Shown here piece by piece: positions 8,670 to 16,841 of a DNA stretch of 37,144 bases; position 1 is the stretch's first letter, and each line of letters begins with the position of its first letter. Made by a program: the position numbers and the translations under genes. The notes under the pieces are model-generated. The model was not told where the DNA came from. It ran no database searches and worked only from the letters and a program-made list of their open reading frames with translations. This stretch comes from Flavobacterium sp. HSC-32F16. GTDB taxonomy: Bacteria > Bacteroidota > Bacteroidia > Flavobacteriales > Flavobacteriaceae. The stretch is taken from contig NZ_JALKAC010000014.1 of NCBI RefSeq assembly GCF_024171645.1, forward strand, positions 1-37,144, written 5' to 3'.

Positions 8670-9437
8670 TTGACAAAGAGTATTGTTTGTTTTTTAGTTG
8701 CCGTTATAAGTCAGAATTCTTGGTCACAAAATCAGGAACGTTCTGTTGTTAACGGAAAGATTACTTCGAATACAAACGATTTGGAAGGAGTGTATGTTGT
8801 AAATGCTAAGACCGAAGTCATGACAACAACTGATGGATCGGGAGCTTTTTCAATTTTGGCAAAACCAGATGATGTCCTGGTTTTTTCTTCTATACAATTT
8901 AAAGAAAACAGAGTTTTGCTGACTTGCGAAGATTTTACTAATTTGAATTTTACAGTTCGAATGAGTCTGGTTATGCATCAATTACAGGAAGTTGTAATTA
9001 GAAGATATGATAATATTAATGCTGTTGCTTTAGGAATTGTTCCTTCTGGACAGAAAAGTTATACAGAAGCAGAAAGGAAACTTCGTACTGCTACTGCACT
9101 GGACGCTACTGCAAATGCCGGAACCATGGCTGGAGGGTCTATCTCTGCTGATCCATTATTAAACTTTTTTTCGGGTAGAACTGCCATGTTGAAAAAAGAA
9201 GTTGAAGTAGAGAAGAAGGAATTTTTCATGAAACTTCTGGAAAGAATGTTTAGTTTGGAGCATTTTATTGAACGATTAAAAATTCCGGCCGAATATGTAA
9301 AAGGATTTGAGTATTATGCTGTCGAAAATAAGCAGTTTACAAATATTTTAAATTCTAAAAATAAAACTTCAACAGAATTTTTATTAGGCGAATTGGCGGT
9401 AAAGTATAAAGAAATCATCGCAAGTGAAAGGAAATAA
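8670..9437 (+). CDS. Secreted CarboxypepD_reg-like protein, paralogue 1
   Basis: A 255-residue exported protein. A stop codon in frame at 8649 and the lack of ATG force a TTG start, which gives a good signal peptide ending NSWSQ (about residue 20). Residues about 25-110 form a carboxypeptidase regulatory-like beta-sandwich (VVNGKITSNTNDLEGVYVVN, TDGSGAFSI, DVLVFSSIQF), the module found at the front of SusC-type receptors, but no receptor follows. The C-terminal half has the motif LGIVPSGQKSYTEAERK and SGRTAMLKKEV, both shared with paralogue 2. It is the first gene of a five-gene coupled operon. Function unknown; no catalytic residues are evident. Confidence 0.8.
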   Translation: MTKSIVCFLVAVISQNSWSQNQERSVVNGKITSNTNDLEGVYVVNAKTEVMTTTDGSGAFSILAKPDDVLVFSSIQFKENRVLLTCEDFTNLNFTVRMSLVMHQLQEVVIRRYDNINAVALGIVPSGQKSYTEAERKLRTATALDATANAGTMAGGSISADPLLNFFSGRTAMLKKEVEVEKKEFFMKLLERMFSLEHFIERLKIPAEYVKGFEYYAVENKQFTNILNSKNKTSTEFLLGELAVKYKEIIASERK

Positions 9438-10152
9438 TACTTTTTATATCGCCCTGTTTCTGTTTTTTGTACAGTTTAGTTTTGGACAAAACACTTCTTC
9501 TAAAGAAATTTTAGGGCAAATTCTCGAAAAATCTACTTCTGTTAATGGTGTTAGTATTGTTAATAATACCACACAAGTTTCAACTGTTTCTGATGATAAC
9601 GGCAGGTTTTCTATAGCGGCTAAAGAAGGTGATGTTTTGGTTTTTTCGGCTGTGAATCTAGAACCGCTTAAACGCAGGATTTCCGCAGAAGATTTAAACG
9701 TAAGTCTGCTTGTTGTTAAAATGGAGGTAAAAGAGATTGAATTAAAAGAAGTGGTAGTGAATGATAATTACGGAATTACGGCAGAAAATTTAGGAATTGT
9801 GCCTCATGGACAAAAAACATATACGCCTGCAGAGCGAAAAGTCTATACAGCTACTTCTACTTCTATAGATAAAATTTTAAATGGAATTTCCGGTCGAACT
9901 GCAATGCTGAAAAAAGAGGTAAATGTGGAGAAAAGAGAGGCTCTTTTTAAAAAAATAGAATATCTTTTTGATGAAAATTATTATATTGAAAGATTGAAAA
10001 TTCCTGTAGATGATATTAAAGGATTTCAATTATATTGTGTGGATGATGCTGATTTTGCCGTATCTTTGAATACAAAGAACAAAACAATGAGTATGTTTTT
10101 AATAACAGATTTAGCCCGAAAATATCTAATAATTCTTGAAAATGAAAAATAA
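9424..10152 (+). CDS. Secreted CarboxypepD_reg-like protein, paralogue 2
   Basis: A 242-residue exported protein that starts at GTG inside the end of paralogue 1 (14-base overlap), which points to translational coupling. Signal peptide to about residue 18 (FVQFSFGQ). The regulatory-like beta-sandwich is at about 25-110 and the C-terminal half repeats the paralogue 1 motifs LGIVPHGQKTYTPAERK and SGRTAMLKKEV, followed by YYIERLKIPVDDIKGF, which matches HFIERLKIPAEYVKGF of paralogue 1. Compared with paralogue 1 it lacks about 20 residues of a Gly/Ala-rich insert before SGRTAM. Function unknown. Confidence 0.8.
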   Translation: MKGNNTFYIALFLFFVQFSFGQNTSSKEILGQILEKSTSVNGVSIVNNTTQVSTVSDDNGRFSIAAKEGDVLVFSAVNLEPLKRRISAEDLNVSLLVVKMEVKEIELKEVVVNDNYGITAENLGIVPHGQKTYTPAERKVYTATSTSIDKILNGISGRTAMLKKEVNVEKREALFKKIEYLFDENYYIERLKIPVDDIKGFQLYCVDDADFAVSLNTKNKTMSMFLITDLARKYLIILENEK

Positions 10153-10891
10153 ACTAGGAGTACTCGTTGTTTGCTTATTTTGTCAAATAATGCTTGGACA
10201 AAACGGTACAAGAAAGTCGCTGCACGGTCAGGTTACAAACAAATCACTTGCGATAGAAAGTGGTTATGTTATGAATATTAATGCAAAATCCAGAACTTTT
10301 ATAGGTCCGGGCGGATTGTTCGATATTTTGGCTCAGCCAAAAGATACGCTGCTTTTTACCGGTTTGGCATTTCAGTCAAAAAAGATTGTTTTAACAGAGA
10401 AAGATTGTTCTCAGGTACTTTTTACTGTGTCTTTGGATTTAGTCAGCAATGAATTAAAAGAAGTTTTGGTTCGTAAAGATCTAAAAGTAAAATCACTAGA
10501 TAGTAATACTCAAAAATATGTTGATATGCAGTTTGAAGACGATAAACTATCGACTGCAAAAAATACAGTAATGTATTCTGATCAAACAATTAAATACGGA
10601 ACTGATTTTGTCCGAATTTTTAAGGATGTTAAAAAGCTTCTTTCGAAAAATAATGAAAAAGAAGAAGTAATTTCTGATATTGCTTTTGTGGAATATTCTA
10701 AAGCGAATTTTAAACCGGATTTTTATACTAAAACACTAGGTTTAAAACCGGATGAAGTGGATTTATTTTTGATGTTTTGTTCAAATGATCCAGAGTCAAA
10801 AAGACATCTTAAAGAAGATCAGAAATTTGAATTGATTGATTTTTTAATCAACAAAAATGCTGAATTTAAAAAAGTGAATGCTTCTCAATAA
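10142..10891 (+). CDS. Secreted CarboxypepD_reg-like protein, divergent paralogue 3
   Basis: A 249-residue exported protein. I use the ATG at 10142, which overlaps the previous gene by 11 bases and gives signal peptide MKNKLGVLVVCLFCQIMLGQ; an in-frame TTG at 10136 would add two residues. The N-terminal beta-sandwich (GPGGLFDILAQPKDTLLFTGLAF, then NELKEVLVR) aligns with paralogues 1 and 2, but the C-terminal half has lost the LGIVP and SGRTAM motifs and is acidic and lysine-rich. It retains a late FKPDFYTKTLGLKPDEVDLFL stretch that occupies the place of the ERLKIP segment. Function unknown. Confidence 0.78.
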   Translation: MKNKLGVLVVCLFCQIMLGQNGTRKSLHGQVTNKSLAIESGYVMNINAKSRTFIGPGGLFDILAQPKDTLLFTGLAFQSKKIVLTEKDCSQVLFTVSLDLVSNELKEVLVRKDLKVKSLDSNTQKYVDMQFEDDKLSTAKNTVMYSDQTIKYGTDFVRIFKDVKKLLSKNNEKEEVISDIAFVEYSKANFKPDFYTKTLGLKPDEVDLFLMFCSNDPESKRHLKEDQKFELIDFLINKNAEFKKVNASQ

Positions 10892-11397
10892 TGAAAAAAA
10901 AATGGTTTTATCCTTTAATAGGGATATTGTTTTTATCGCTTTCGGCTTTTGCATTTCATAAGTTTTATGTAGGGGTTTTTCAGGTAGAATACGCTGCAGA
11001 GAAAAAAATGATTCAAATTACATCACGCATTTTCATTGATGATTTGAATAATGCGATGGAGAAAAAATACCATAAAAAAACCTTCGTAGGAACAGAAAAA
11101 GAAACGCAGGCTGATCTTGATTTGTTTAAAAAATATCTGGCCGAAAATTTTACCATTAAAATAAACGGCCAGACAAAACCTATTACTTTTTTGTCTAAAG
11201 AAACAGAAGCCGGCGATGTATTGGTTTGTTATTCCAAAATAAAGGATGTAGACAAATTTAAAACCATTGAAATTTCAAACACTATATTGGTTGACTGGAA
11301 TGGTGAGCAGCAAAACATTACACATATTTCAGCATTTGGTACCAAAAGAAGTGTTCTTTTTACAGAATCTTCAAGGAAAGAATTGTTAAAGTATTAA
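10891..11397 (+). CDS. DUF6702 family exported protein
   Basis: A 168-residue protein with an N-terminal membrane or signal segment (about residues 5-21) and then FHKFYVGVFQVEYAAEKKMIQITSRIFIDDL, which I recognise as the start of DUF6702. It overlaps the previous stop by one base (TAATG), so translation is coupled. In Flavobacteriaceae this family is regularly found beside an M1 aminopeptidase, as here; the role is not known. No catalytic motif is visible. Confidence 0.8.
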   Translation: MKKKWFYPLIGILFLSLSAFAFHKFYVGVFQVEYAAEKKMIQITSRIFIDDLNNAMEKKYHKKTFVGTEKETQADLDLFKKYLAENFTIKINGQTKPITFLSKETEAGDVLVCYSKIKDVDKFKTIEISNTILVDWNGEQQNITHISAFGTKRSVLFTESSRKELLKY

Positions 11398-11463
11398 TTA
11401 ATAAGTTGAATTAATATTTTAATTATTATTTTCACAGCCTGACAAAATTACCATCAAAATTTT

Positions 11464-13701
11464 ATGAAAAAAATTTCATTATTATTGCTTTTTCCTGCAA
11501 TGTTAATCGCTCAGGAGAAAACTACTGCGCCACGACAGCAAGGGAAATACGATACCAATAAATTCAGCCAGATGTACGATTTGCTGGCAACACCCAATAT
11601 GTTTCGTACAGCCTCTGGAGCCCCGGGGCCTGCTTATTACCAGCAGCAGGCCGATTATAAAATTGATATTGAATTAGACGATAAAAATTCAAAATTAACG
11701 GGTGCCGAAACGATTACTTATTCTAATAACTCGCCAGATACTTTAGAGTATTTATGGATTCAGTTAGATCAAAATCAGGCAAGAGCAAATGGACAGTCTG
11801 TTTTAGCCGAAGGTGAAAAAATCAATCAGGTGCTGCCTCTTGAGGGTTTCTCAACAAAATATTTGAAAAAAGATTTAGAGCGTGGTTTTAATATTGAGCA
11901 GGTAAAAGACGCTAAAGGAAGTCCAATGTCTTATACGATCAACGAAACCATGATGCGTATTAATCTGGCTTCGCCTTTAAAACCGGGAGAAAAAATTTCA
12001 TTTTCTATAAAATGGTGGTATAATATCAACAATTACAGAAAAGAAGGCGGGCGTTCTGGTTATGAATTTTTTGAAAAAGACGGTAATAAATTATATGTAA
12101 TTGCACAGTTCTACCCAAGAATGGCAGTTTACAATGATGTTGAAGGATGGCAGAATATGCAGTTCTGGGGAAGCGGAGAATTTGCTCTTCCTTTTGGTAA
12201 TTTCGACGTAAATATTACAGTTCCTGCAGATCATGTAATTGATGCAACAGGAGAATTAACAAATAGAAGCGAAGTATTTACTGCAGAACAGGTTAAACGT
12301 TACGAGCAGGCTCAAAAATCATTTGATAAACCGGTTGTTATTGTAACGCAGGCTGAGGCAGAAGCAGCTGAAAAAGGATTTTCTGAAAAGAAAAAAACAT
12401 GGAAATTCAGTGCTAAAAATGTTCGTGATTTCGGAATTGCTTCTTCTAGAAAATTCATTTACGATGCAATGGCTGTAAAAATTGGAAACAGAACGGTTAT
12501 GGCTGAATCTGTTTATCCAAAAGAAGCAAACCCACTGTGGGGAGAAACGTCTACAATGGTTGTAGCACATACTTTAAAAAGTTATTCTTCACATACTTTT
12601 GACTATCCTTATCCAAAAGCAGTTTCGGTTTCGGCAGAAGATCAGGGAATGGAATATCCAATGATTTGCTGGAATTACGGTCGTCCGGATGAAAACGGAG
12701 TAACGAGTAAAGAGGTTAAAAACGGAATGATTGGCGTTATTATTCACGAAGTTGGACATACTTTCTTTCCAATGATTGTAAACTCAGACGAGCGTCAATG
12801 GACTTGGATGGATGAAGGTTTGAATTCATTTTTAGAATATTTAGCAGAACAGGAATTAGATCCAGCATTTCCATCAAGACGCGGACCTGCAAAAAATATC
12901 GTTCCTTACATGAGCGGTGATCAGAAGTTTTTAGAACCTATTATGTCTAACTCTGAAACGATTCACCAATTTGGAAATAACGCTTACGGAAAACCGGCTA
13001 CAGGTCTTAATATTTTAAGAGAAGTGGTTATGGGGAAAGATTTGTTTGATTATGCTTTTAAAACATACGCAAACAGATGGAAGTTTAAACACCCAACTCC
13101 TGAGGATTTCTTTAGAACAATGGAAGATGCATCTGCGGTAGATTTAGACTGGTTTTTTAGAGGCTGGTTTTATTCAACTGATTTTGTAGATATAGGAATT
13201 AAAGAGGTAAAACAATATTATGTTTCTGATACGCCTACAGCCGATATCAAAGATGTAAAAGTGAGAAAAGGACGTTTCGGATATGAAAAAGGGCCTTTTG
13301 TGTATTTAGTTTCTGGAGATAATCCAGAAGTAAACAATTCTAAGAAAAAAGAATTAAAAGTAGCAGATTTCAAACCATTGGCGGATTATGTTGACCAGAC
13401 TTTTACTGCTGAAGAAAAAGCCAGTATCAAATCGCCTAAATACTTTTACGAAGTTGAATTCAATAAACCAGGCGGTATGATTATGCCAATTTTAGTTGAA
13501 ATCACTTACGAGGACGGTACAAAAGATAATTACCAGTATCCTGCACAAATCTGGAGAAAGAATAACGATACAGCGAAGAAAGTGTATGCGACTTCAAAAC
13601 CTGTAAAAAGCATTCAGATAGATCCAAAATTGCTTACTGCTGATATTGATGTAACGAACAATTCATGGCCAAAGGTTGAGCAAAAATCAAAATTTGACTA
13701 A
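11464..13701 (+). CDS. Secreted M1 family zinc metallopeptidase
   Basis: A 745-residue exported aminopeptidase-type protein. The signal peptide ends near residue 16 (FPAMLIAQ). The M1 N-terminal beta domain is followed by the catalytic domain with zinc site HEVGH (H428, E429, H432) and the third ligand E451 in WMDEGLN, exactly at the HEXXH-x18-E spacing of clan MA. It starts 66 bases after the DUF6702 gene and is probably the last gene of the operon, closed by the terminator at 13712. It likely degrades peptides in the periplasm; the canonical GAMEN motif is replaced by DQGMEYP, which is common in the Bacteroidota branch. Confidence 0.93.
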   Translation: MKKISLLLLFPAMLIAQEKTTAPRQQGKYDTNKFSQMYDLLATPNMFRTASGAPGPAYYQQQADYKIDIELDDKNSKLTGAETITYSNNSPDTLEYLWIQLDQNQARANGQSVLAEGEKINQVLPLEGFSTKYLKKDLERGFNIEQVKDAKGSPMSYTINETMMRINLASPLKPGEKISFSIKWWYNINNYRKEGGRSGYEFFEKDGNKLYVIAQFYPRMAVYNDVEGWQNMQFWGSGEFALPFGNFDVNITVPADHVIDATGELTNRSEVFTAEQVKRYEQAQKSFDKPVVIVTQAEAEAAEKGFSEKKKTWKFSAKNVRDFGIASSRKFIYDAMAVKIGNRTVMAESVYPKEANPLWGETSTMVVAHTLKSYSSHTFDYPYPKAVSVSAEDQGMEYPMICWNYGRPDENGVTSKEVKNGMIGVIIHEVGHTFFPMIVNSDERQWTWMDEGLNSFLEYLAEQELDPAFPSRRGPAKNIVPYMSGDQKFLEPIMSNSETIHQFGNNAYGKPATGLNILREVVMGKDLFDYAFKTYANRWKFKHPTPEDFFRTMEDASAVDLDWFFRGWFYSTDFVDIGIKEVKQYYVSDTPTADIKDVKVRKGRFGYEKGPFVYLVSGDNPEVNNSKKKELKVADFKPLADYVDQTFTAEEKASIKSPKYFYEVEFNKPGGMIMPILVEITYEDGTKDNYQYPAQIWRKNNDTAKKVYATSKPVKSIQIDPKLLTADIDVTNNSWPKVEQKSKFD

Positions 13702-13711
13702 GAACAAACTT

Positions 13712-13740
13712 AAAAGACTCTGAAAAGAGTCTTTTTTTTT
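13712..13740 (+). terminator. Terminator of the M1 peptidase operon
   Basis: Stem AAAAGACTC (13712-13720) / GAGTCTTTT (13727-13735), six-base loop, and a T-run to 13740. Confidence 0.88.
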
Positions 13741-13775
13741 AAGTAAATTTTAAAACTGTGCGCTTCAAAATTTAA

Positions 13776-13783
13776 TATCTTTG
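13776..13783 (+). promoter_or_regulatory. Predicted -7 box of tatA
   Basis: TATCTTTG fits TAnnTTTG. It overlaps a TTG at 13781 that would be an upstream in-frame start for tatA, which argues that the true start is the ATG at 13805. Confidence 0.55.
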
Positions 13784-13804
13784 TGGCACACAAAAATAAA
13801 AGAT

Positions 13805-14152
13805 ATGTTTGGTATAGGAGGAGGAGAATTAGTTTTCATACTGTTTATAGTACTAATGCTTTTTGGTTCAGATAAAGTGCCGGAAATTGCCCGTACAATG
13901 GGTAAAGCTATGGCGCAATTAAAAAATGCGACCAACGATATTAAAAGTGAAATTCAAAAAGGAGCAGAGGCAAATGGTCTTGATACTAAATCTTTGAATA
14001 GTTTAACTGGTAATATCAATGCTGAAATTGAAAGCGCAAAATCTAATTTATTAGGCGATACAACTAATTTATTGGGCGATACTACAACAGAAATTGATAA
14101 AGTAAAAGAAGATATTGACTCTCTTTCAGGACCTATAAAACGTCAAAGATAA
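13805..14152 (+). CDS. tatA: Sec-independent translocase protein TatA/TatB family
   Basis: A 115-residue inner-membrane protein of the twin-arginine export system. It begins with a short transmembrane helix (about residues 6-21, GELVFILFIVLMLFG) followed by the FG hinge and the amphipathic helix SDKVPEIARTMGKAMAQLKNA, the standard TatA/B layout. The C-terminal tail is long and has a repeated LLGDTT unit (residues near 80-92). I take ATG 13805 rather than the upstream TTG because that TTG lies in the predicted promoter. One base separates it from the PAP2 phosphatase gene. TatA and TatB cannot be told apart from this alone; tatC is not in the window. Confidence 0.87.
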   Translation: MFGIGGGELVFILFIVLMLFGSDKVPEIARTMGKAMAQLKNATNDIKSEIQKGAEANGLDTKSLNSLTGNINAEIESAKSNLLGDTTNLLGDTTTEIDKVKEDIDSLSGPIKRQR

Positions 14153-14153
14153 T

Positions 14154-14717
14154 ATGCTGGAAAAAATAAAAGAATTAGATATTAATTTATTGGTATATCT
14201 AAATGGTTTAGGTTCTGAAAAATACGATAAATTCTGGATTTTTATTACCGATCAGCTGCATTGGACTCCGTTTTTTTTATTGTTGTTCTATTTTATTTAT
14301 AGAAGAATAGGAGGAAAACAAACTCTTTATATCCTGCTTTTTGTAGCCGTTTTAATTGCTTTTACAGATCAGACTACTAATCTTTTTAAACACACTTTTC
14401 AGCGTTTACGTCCTTGTAATAATCCAGATATCAAATCGGTTATGAGAATTGTAATGGTGAGAAATTCTTATAGTTTCTTTTCAGGACACGCCGCAAATAC
14501 AATGGCCGTTGCCACTTTTTTATACTTGGTTTTAAAACGTCATTTTAAATATTTTGGCCTCTTGTTTTTATGGCCTTTAATATTTGCTTACAGCCGAATT
14601 TACTTAGGATTACACTATCCTGGAGATATTCTTACCGGATATTTCTTTGGAGCTCTTTTCGGATTTTTGATCTTTTTAGCTTACAGAAGGTTGAAACCGC
14701 AATATTTTCCGGGATAA
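14154..14717 (+). CDS. PAP2 superfamily phosphatase
   Basis: A 187-residue integral membrane phosphatase with about five to six hydrophobic segments. All three signature motifs are present: KHTFQRLRP (K-x6-RP, about residue 79), FFSGH (about residue 107) and SRIYLGLHYPGD (SR-x5-H-x3-D, His about residue 154). Such enzymes dephosphorylate phosphatidic acid, phosphatidylglycerol phosphate or undecaprenyl diphosphate; the actual lipid cannot be told. Its start is one base after the tatA stop, so the two are co-transcribed. Confidence 0.92.
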   Translation: MLEKIKELDINLLVYLNGLGSEKYDKFWIFITDQLHWTPFFLLLFYFIYRRIGGKQTLYILLFVAVLIAFTDQTTNLFKHTFQRLRPCNNPDIKSVMRIVMVRNSYSFFSGHAANTMAVATFLYLVLKRHFKYFGLLFLWPLIFAYSRIYLGLHYPGDILTGYFFGALFGFLIFLAYRRLKPQYFPG

Positions 14718-14749
14718 TTTTTTTGAAGGTTCTGAGTTTCTAAGATACT

Positions 14750-14789
14750 AAGGTTCTAAGTTTTTTGTTTTGAGAAAACTTAGAACCTT
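14750..14789. terminator. Perfect inverted repeat between convergent genes
   Basis: A 15-base stem AAGGTTCTAAGTTTT (14750-14764) / AAAACTTAGAACCTT (14775-14789) with a 10-base loop. A T-run is weak, so it may serve more as an RNA 3'-end stabiliser or a dispersed repeat than a classic terminator. A related direct copy, AAGGTTCTGAGTTT, precedes it at about 14726. Confidence 0.6.
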
Positions 14790-14802
14790 ATTTAATTAAT
14801 GC

Positions 14803-15528
14803 TTAATTATTTTGGAGAAAGGTTTTTTCACTCCATTCCAATCCATCAGGAAGCTGTTGTTTGCTGAATTCGATATGAATAACCCTTCTTCTTTCATTGT
14901 TTGTGGTTTTGTTTGAAGCATGAAATAACAAAGGTTTCATAATCATAATACCGCCTTTCTCTACTTCGCACATAGTTTTTTTTTCTTTTTCAAAATCCAG
15001 TTTTTCAATTCTCAAAATTCCTTTTGAATGCGAATTATTGATAACTTTTAAAGCACCGTTGTCTTTTGTAGTGGTGTCAATATGTATTCTAATCGTAAAA
15101 TTATCTTCTAAGATTTCTTTTGGAGGCTGAACCGCAAACTGATTTTGTTTTATAGTCCAGTTTTCAAAATTTTCAGATTCAATTTTTTTATCTACAGAAA
15201 TAGTTAAATCCTGATGATAAGCCACAAACCAATTTGATTTTTCAGGTTTGTCAAAATAAATGGATTTGGTTATAAAGTATCCTTTTCCAAAATTTGATTC
15301 AATAATATCTTTTAGATTTTGATTGAAAATAAAATCTAAAGTTTCAGGTATTTCTTTATGAAATTGCCTGATAGCAAATAAATCCAGAGATTTTCTAAAA
15401 GCAGCATTATCAGAATTATTTTCTGTAACATTTTCTATTAATGAAATCAGCTTTTCGACTTCATTTTCAGTATAAACATTATTTATAACTGCAAAACCTT
15501 CAGAGTTTATTTCGGTGCTGTAATTCAT
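14803..15528 (-). CDS. Phytanoyl-CoA dioxygenase (PhyH) family protein
   Basis: A 241-residue soluble Fe(II)/2-oxoglutarate oxygenase. The H-x-D iron ligands are seen in YHQDLTISVD, the distal histidine in LFHASNKT, and the 2-oxoglutarate-binding arginine in the following NERRRVIHIEF stretch. I start at the internal ATG (15528), since residues upstream of it would run into the hairpin repeat region and do not resemble the family. The substrate is unknown; bacterial PhyH proteins hydroxylate varied small molecules. It is probably monocistronic; a 106-base inverted-repeat element lies directly upstream. Confidence 0.85.
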   Translation of the reverse strand: MNYSTEINSEGFAVINNVYTENEVEKLISLIENVTENNSDNAAFRKSLDLFAIRQFHKEIPETLDFIFNQNLKDIIESNFGKGYFITKSIYFDKPEKSNWFVAYHQDLTISVDKKIESENFENWTIKQNQFAVQPPKEILEDNFTIRIHIDTTTKDNGALKVINNSHSKGILRIEKLDFEKEKKTMCEVEKGGIMIMKPLLFHASNKTTNNERRRVIHIEFSKQQLPDGLEWSEKTFLQNN

Positions 15529-15571
15529 GATTAAATGCTTGTTGATTTTTTTATAGAAGTAGAACGCCAGA

Positions 15572-15677
15572 TTTGTCATTTCTACGAAAGGAGAAATCGC
15601 ACAAGAAATTCCACAAAGAAAATCGCCAATCTTTGTCGAGCCACTAGTGCGATTTCTCCTTTCGTCGAAATGACAAA
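15572..15677. repeat. 106-base inverted-repeat element (MITE-like or REP-like)
   Basis: Two 31-base arms, 15572-15602 and 15647-15677, are complementary except for one position; the ends read TTTGTCATTTC and GAAATGACAAA. A smaller pair, ACAAAG and CTTTGT, lies in the 44-base middle. A CAGAT pentamer occurs at both edges (15568-15572 and 15682-15686) and could be a target duplication, though it overlaps the arm and the neighbouring stop codon. From memory, related 'agaaatcgcac' elements occur in other Flavobacterium genomes. No ORF. Confidence 0.7.
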
Positions 15678-15685
15678 AAATCAGA

Positions 15686-16327
15686 TTAGAGTACTCTGCT
15701 CACCGTTAATCCATCGCGAATTGGCAATAAAACCGTTTCTACTCTTGGATCATTTTTTAAATGTAGATTATATTCTAAAAGTACTTTTGTGCTGACATCA
15801 TTTGGGTGAACCGGTTCAAGAATTTTTCCGCTCCACAAAACATTATCAGATAAAATAATGCCGCCTTTATTCATTTTCGGAACAATCATTTCCCAGTAAT
15901 TGAGGTAATTTTCCTTATCTGCATCAATAAATACCAAATCAAATTTTACATCAATAGCCGGAATAATATCAACTGCTTCGCCTAAATGCTGAAAAATCTG
16001 ATTTCCCCAAGGAGATGCATCAAAATACTTTCTCTGAAAATCTACTAATTCTTCTTTAATATCAATAGTATGCAATTGCCCGTTTTCCTGCATTCCTTCG
16101 CATAAACAAAGTGCTGCATAACCTGTATAAGTGCCAATTTCAAGAATATTTACCGGACGTATTAATTTAGAAAGCATACTTAATACCCGGCCTTGAAAGT
16201 GGCCGCTTAGCATTCTCGGTAAAAGTATTTTTTGGTACGTTTCTTTATTAAGTTTCGCTAATAATTCTGGTTCATTTTCAGAATGCTGCTCGATATAATC
16301 TTCTAATTCTTGTGATATAAAATGCAT
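15686..16327 (-). CDS. Class I SAM-dependent O-methyltransferase (caffeoyl-CoA OMT family)
   Basis: A 213-residue cytoplasmic methyltransferase. The SAM-binding motif I is LEIGTYTGYAALCL (about residue 60), followed by the acidic HTIDIKEE strand end, and the metal-binding FIDADKENY motif that marks the OMT type 3 family with its divalent-cation dependence. The acceptor is unknown. Its stop codon touches the right edge of the inverted-repeat element. A TAnnTTTG-like box on the minus strand lies about 24 bases upstream of the start. Confidence 0.92.
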   Translation of the reverse strand: MHFISQELEDYIEQHSENEPELLAKLNKETYQKILLPRMLSGHFQGRVLSMLSKLIRPVNILEIGTYTGYAALCLCEGMQENGQLHTIDIKEELVDFQRKYFDASPWGNQIFQHLGEAVDIIPAIDVKFDLVFIDADKENYLNYWEMIVPKMNKGGIILSDNVLWSGKILEPVHPNDVSTKVLLEYNLHLKNDPRVETVLLPIRDGLTVSRVL

Positions 16328-16350
16328 CTTGTAATTGTTGTAATTGAATG

Positions 16351-16358
16351 CAAAAATA
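16351..16358 (-). promoter_or_regulatory. Predicted -7 box of the O-methyltransferase gene
   Basis: On the minus strand this reads TATTTTTG, a full match to TAnnTTTG. No clear -33 element is seen. Confidence 0.45.
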
Positions 16359-16386
16359 CAAAAAATATCCGCTGACTATTTTGCAT

Positions 16387-16414
16387 AAAAAAACCATTCG
16401 TTTTAGGCGAATGG
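16387..16414 (-). terminator. Terminator of the repeat lipoprotein gene
   Basis: On the minus strand, CCATTCG (16414-16408) pairs with CGAATGG (16400-16394), followed by seven T (16393-16387). It lies 29 bases after the lipoprotein stop codon. Confidence 0.8.
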
Positions 16415-16442
16415 CTTTCCGTTTTTAGTTTTAATTTGAAAA

Positions 16443-16841
16443 TTATTTTTTCAAAGCTTCATTTACATCTTTAGCTGTTTTCACAGTTCCGTCCTTAGCC
16501 GCTTTTGCTGCATTTTCAACTTTTTCAGCTCCTTTTTTGGTAGCGTCTTTTACGTCAGTTGCTGTTTTTTTAGCAGCATTTTCAACATCAGAAGCTGCTT
16601 TTTTAGTAGCGTCTTTTACATCAGTTGCAGCGTTTTGTGTAGCATCTTTTGCTTTTTCGGCCGCGCTTTCAGCTTTAGTTACCGCGCTGTCTGTTACTTC
16701 TTCAATATCTGTTGTTAATGAGTCAACTTTGTTTCCAAGAGTTAATTCTTCATCTGCCGGCTTAGTTTCTTTCTTTTCACAAGATTGTAATCCCAAAGCT
16801 AATACTGCCACAACTGCTAAACTTAAAATTTGTTTTTTCAT
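16443..16841 (-). CDS. Lipoprotein with tandem 11-residue (LEA-like) repeats
   Basis: A 132-residue protein with a lipoprotein signal (lipobox LQSC, C21). After an acidic linker it consists almost only of Ala, Lys, Asp, Glu and Thr. Residues 65-119 form five tandem 11-mers (KDATQNAATDV, KDATKKAASDV, ENAAKKTATDV, KDATKKGAEKV, ENAAKAAKDGT). The DNA shows the same, with a 22-base match at 66-base spacing (16541-16562 and 16607-16628). Hendecads of this kind occur in group 3 LEA and apolipoprotein-like proteins and favour an extended amphipathic helix. A periplasmic stress or surface-lining role is inference. It is monocistronic, with its own terminator. Confidence 0.85.
   Translation of the reverse strand: MKKQILSLAVVAVLALGLQSCEKKETKPADEELTLGNKVDSLTTDIEEVTDSAVTKAESAAEKAKDATQNAATDVKDATKKAASDVENAAKKTATDVKDATKKGAEKVENAAKAAKDGTVKTAKDVNEALKK

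Noticed and set aside
10840..10856. TTGATT...AATCAA palindrome as another FNR site
   Set aside because: It lies inside the coding part of paralogue 3, and its spacing does not match the TGATnnnnATCA form.
13781..13804. Upstream TTG start for tatA adding eight residues
   Set aside because: The TTG lies inside the predicted -7 box TATCTTTG, and TatA proteins start directly at the short hydrophobic segment.
15529..15579. 17-residue N-terminal extension of the PhyH-type protein
   Set aside because: The extension runs into the inverted-repeat element and its sequence does not look like the family; the internal ATG at 15528 fits better.
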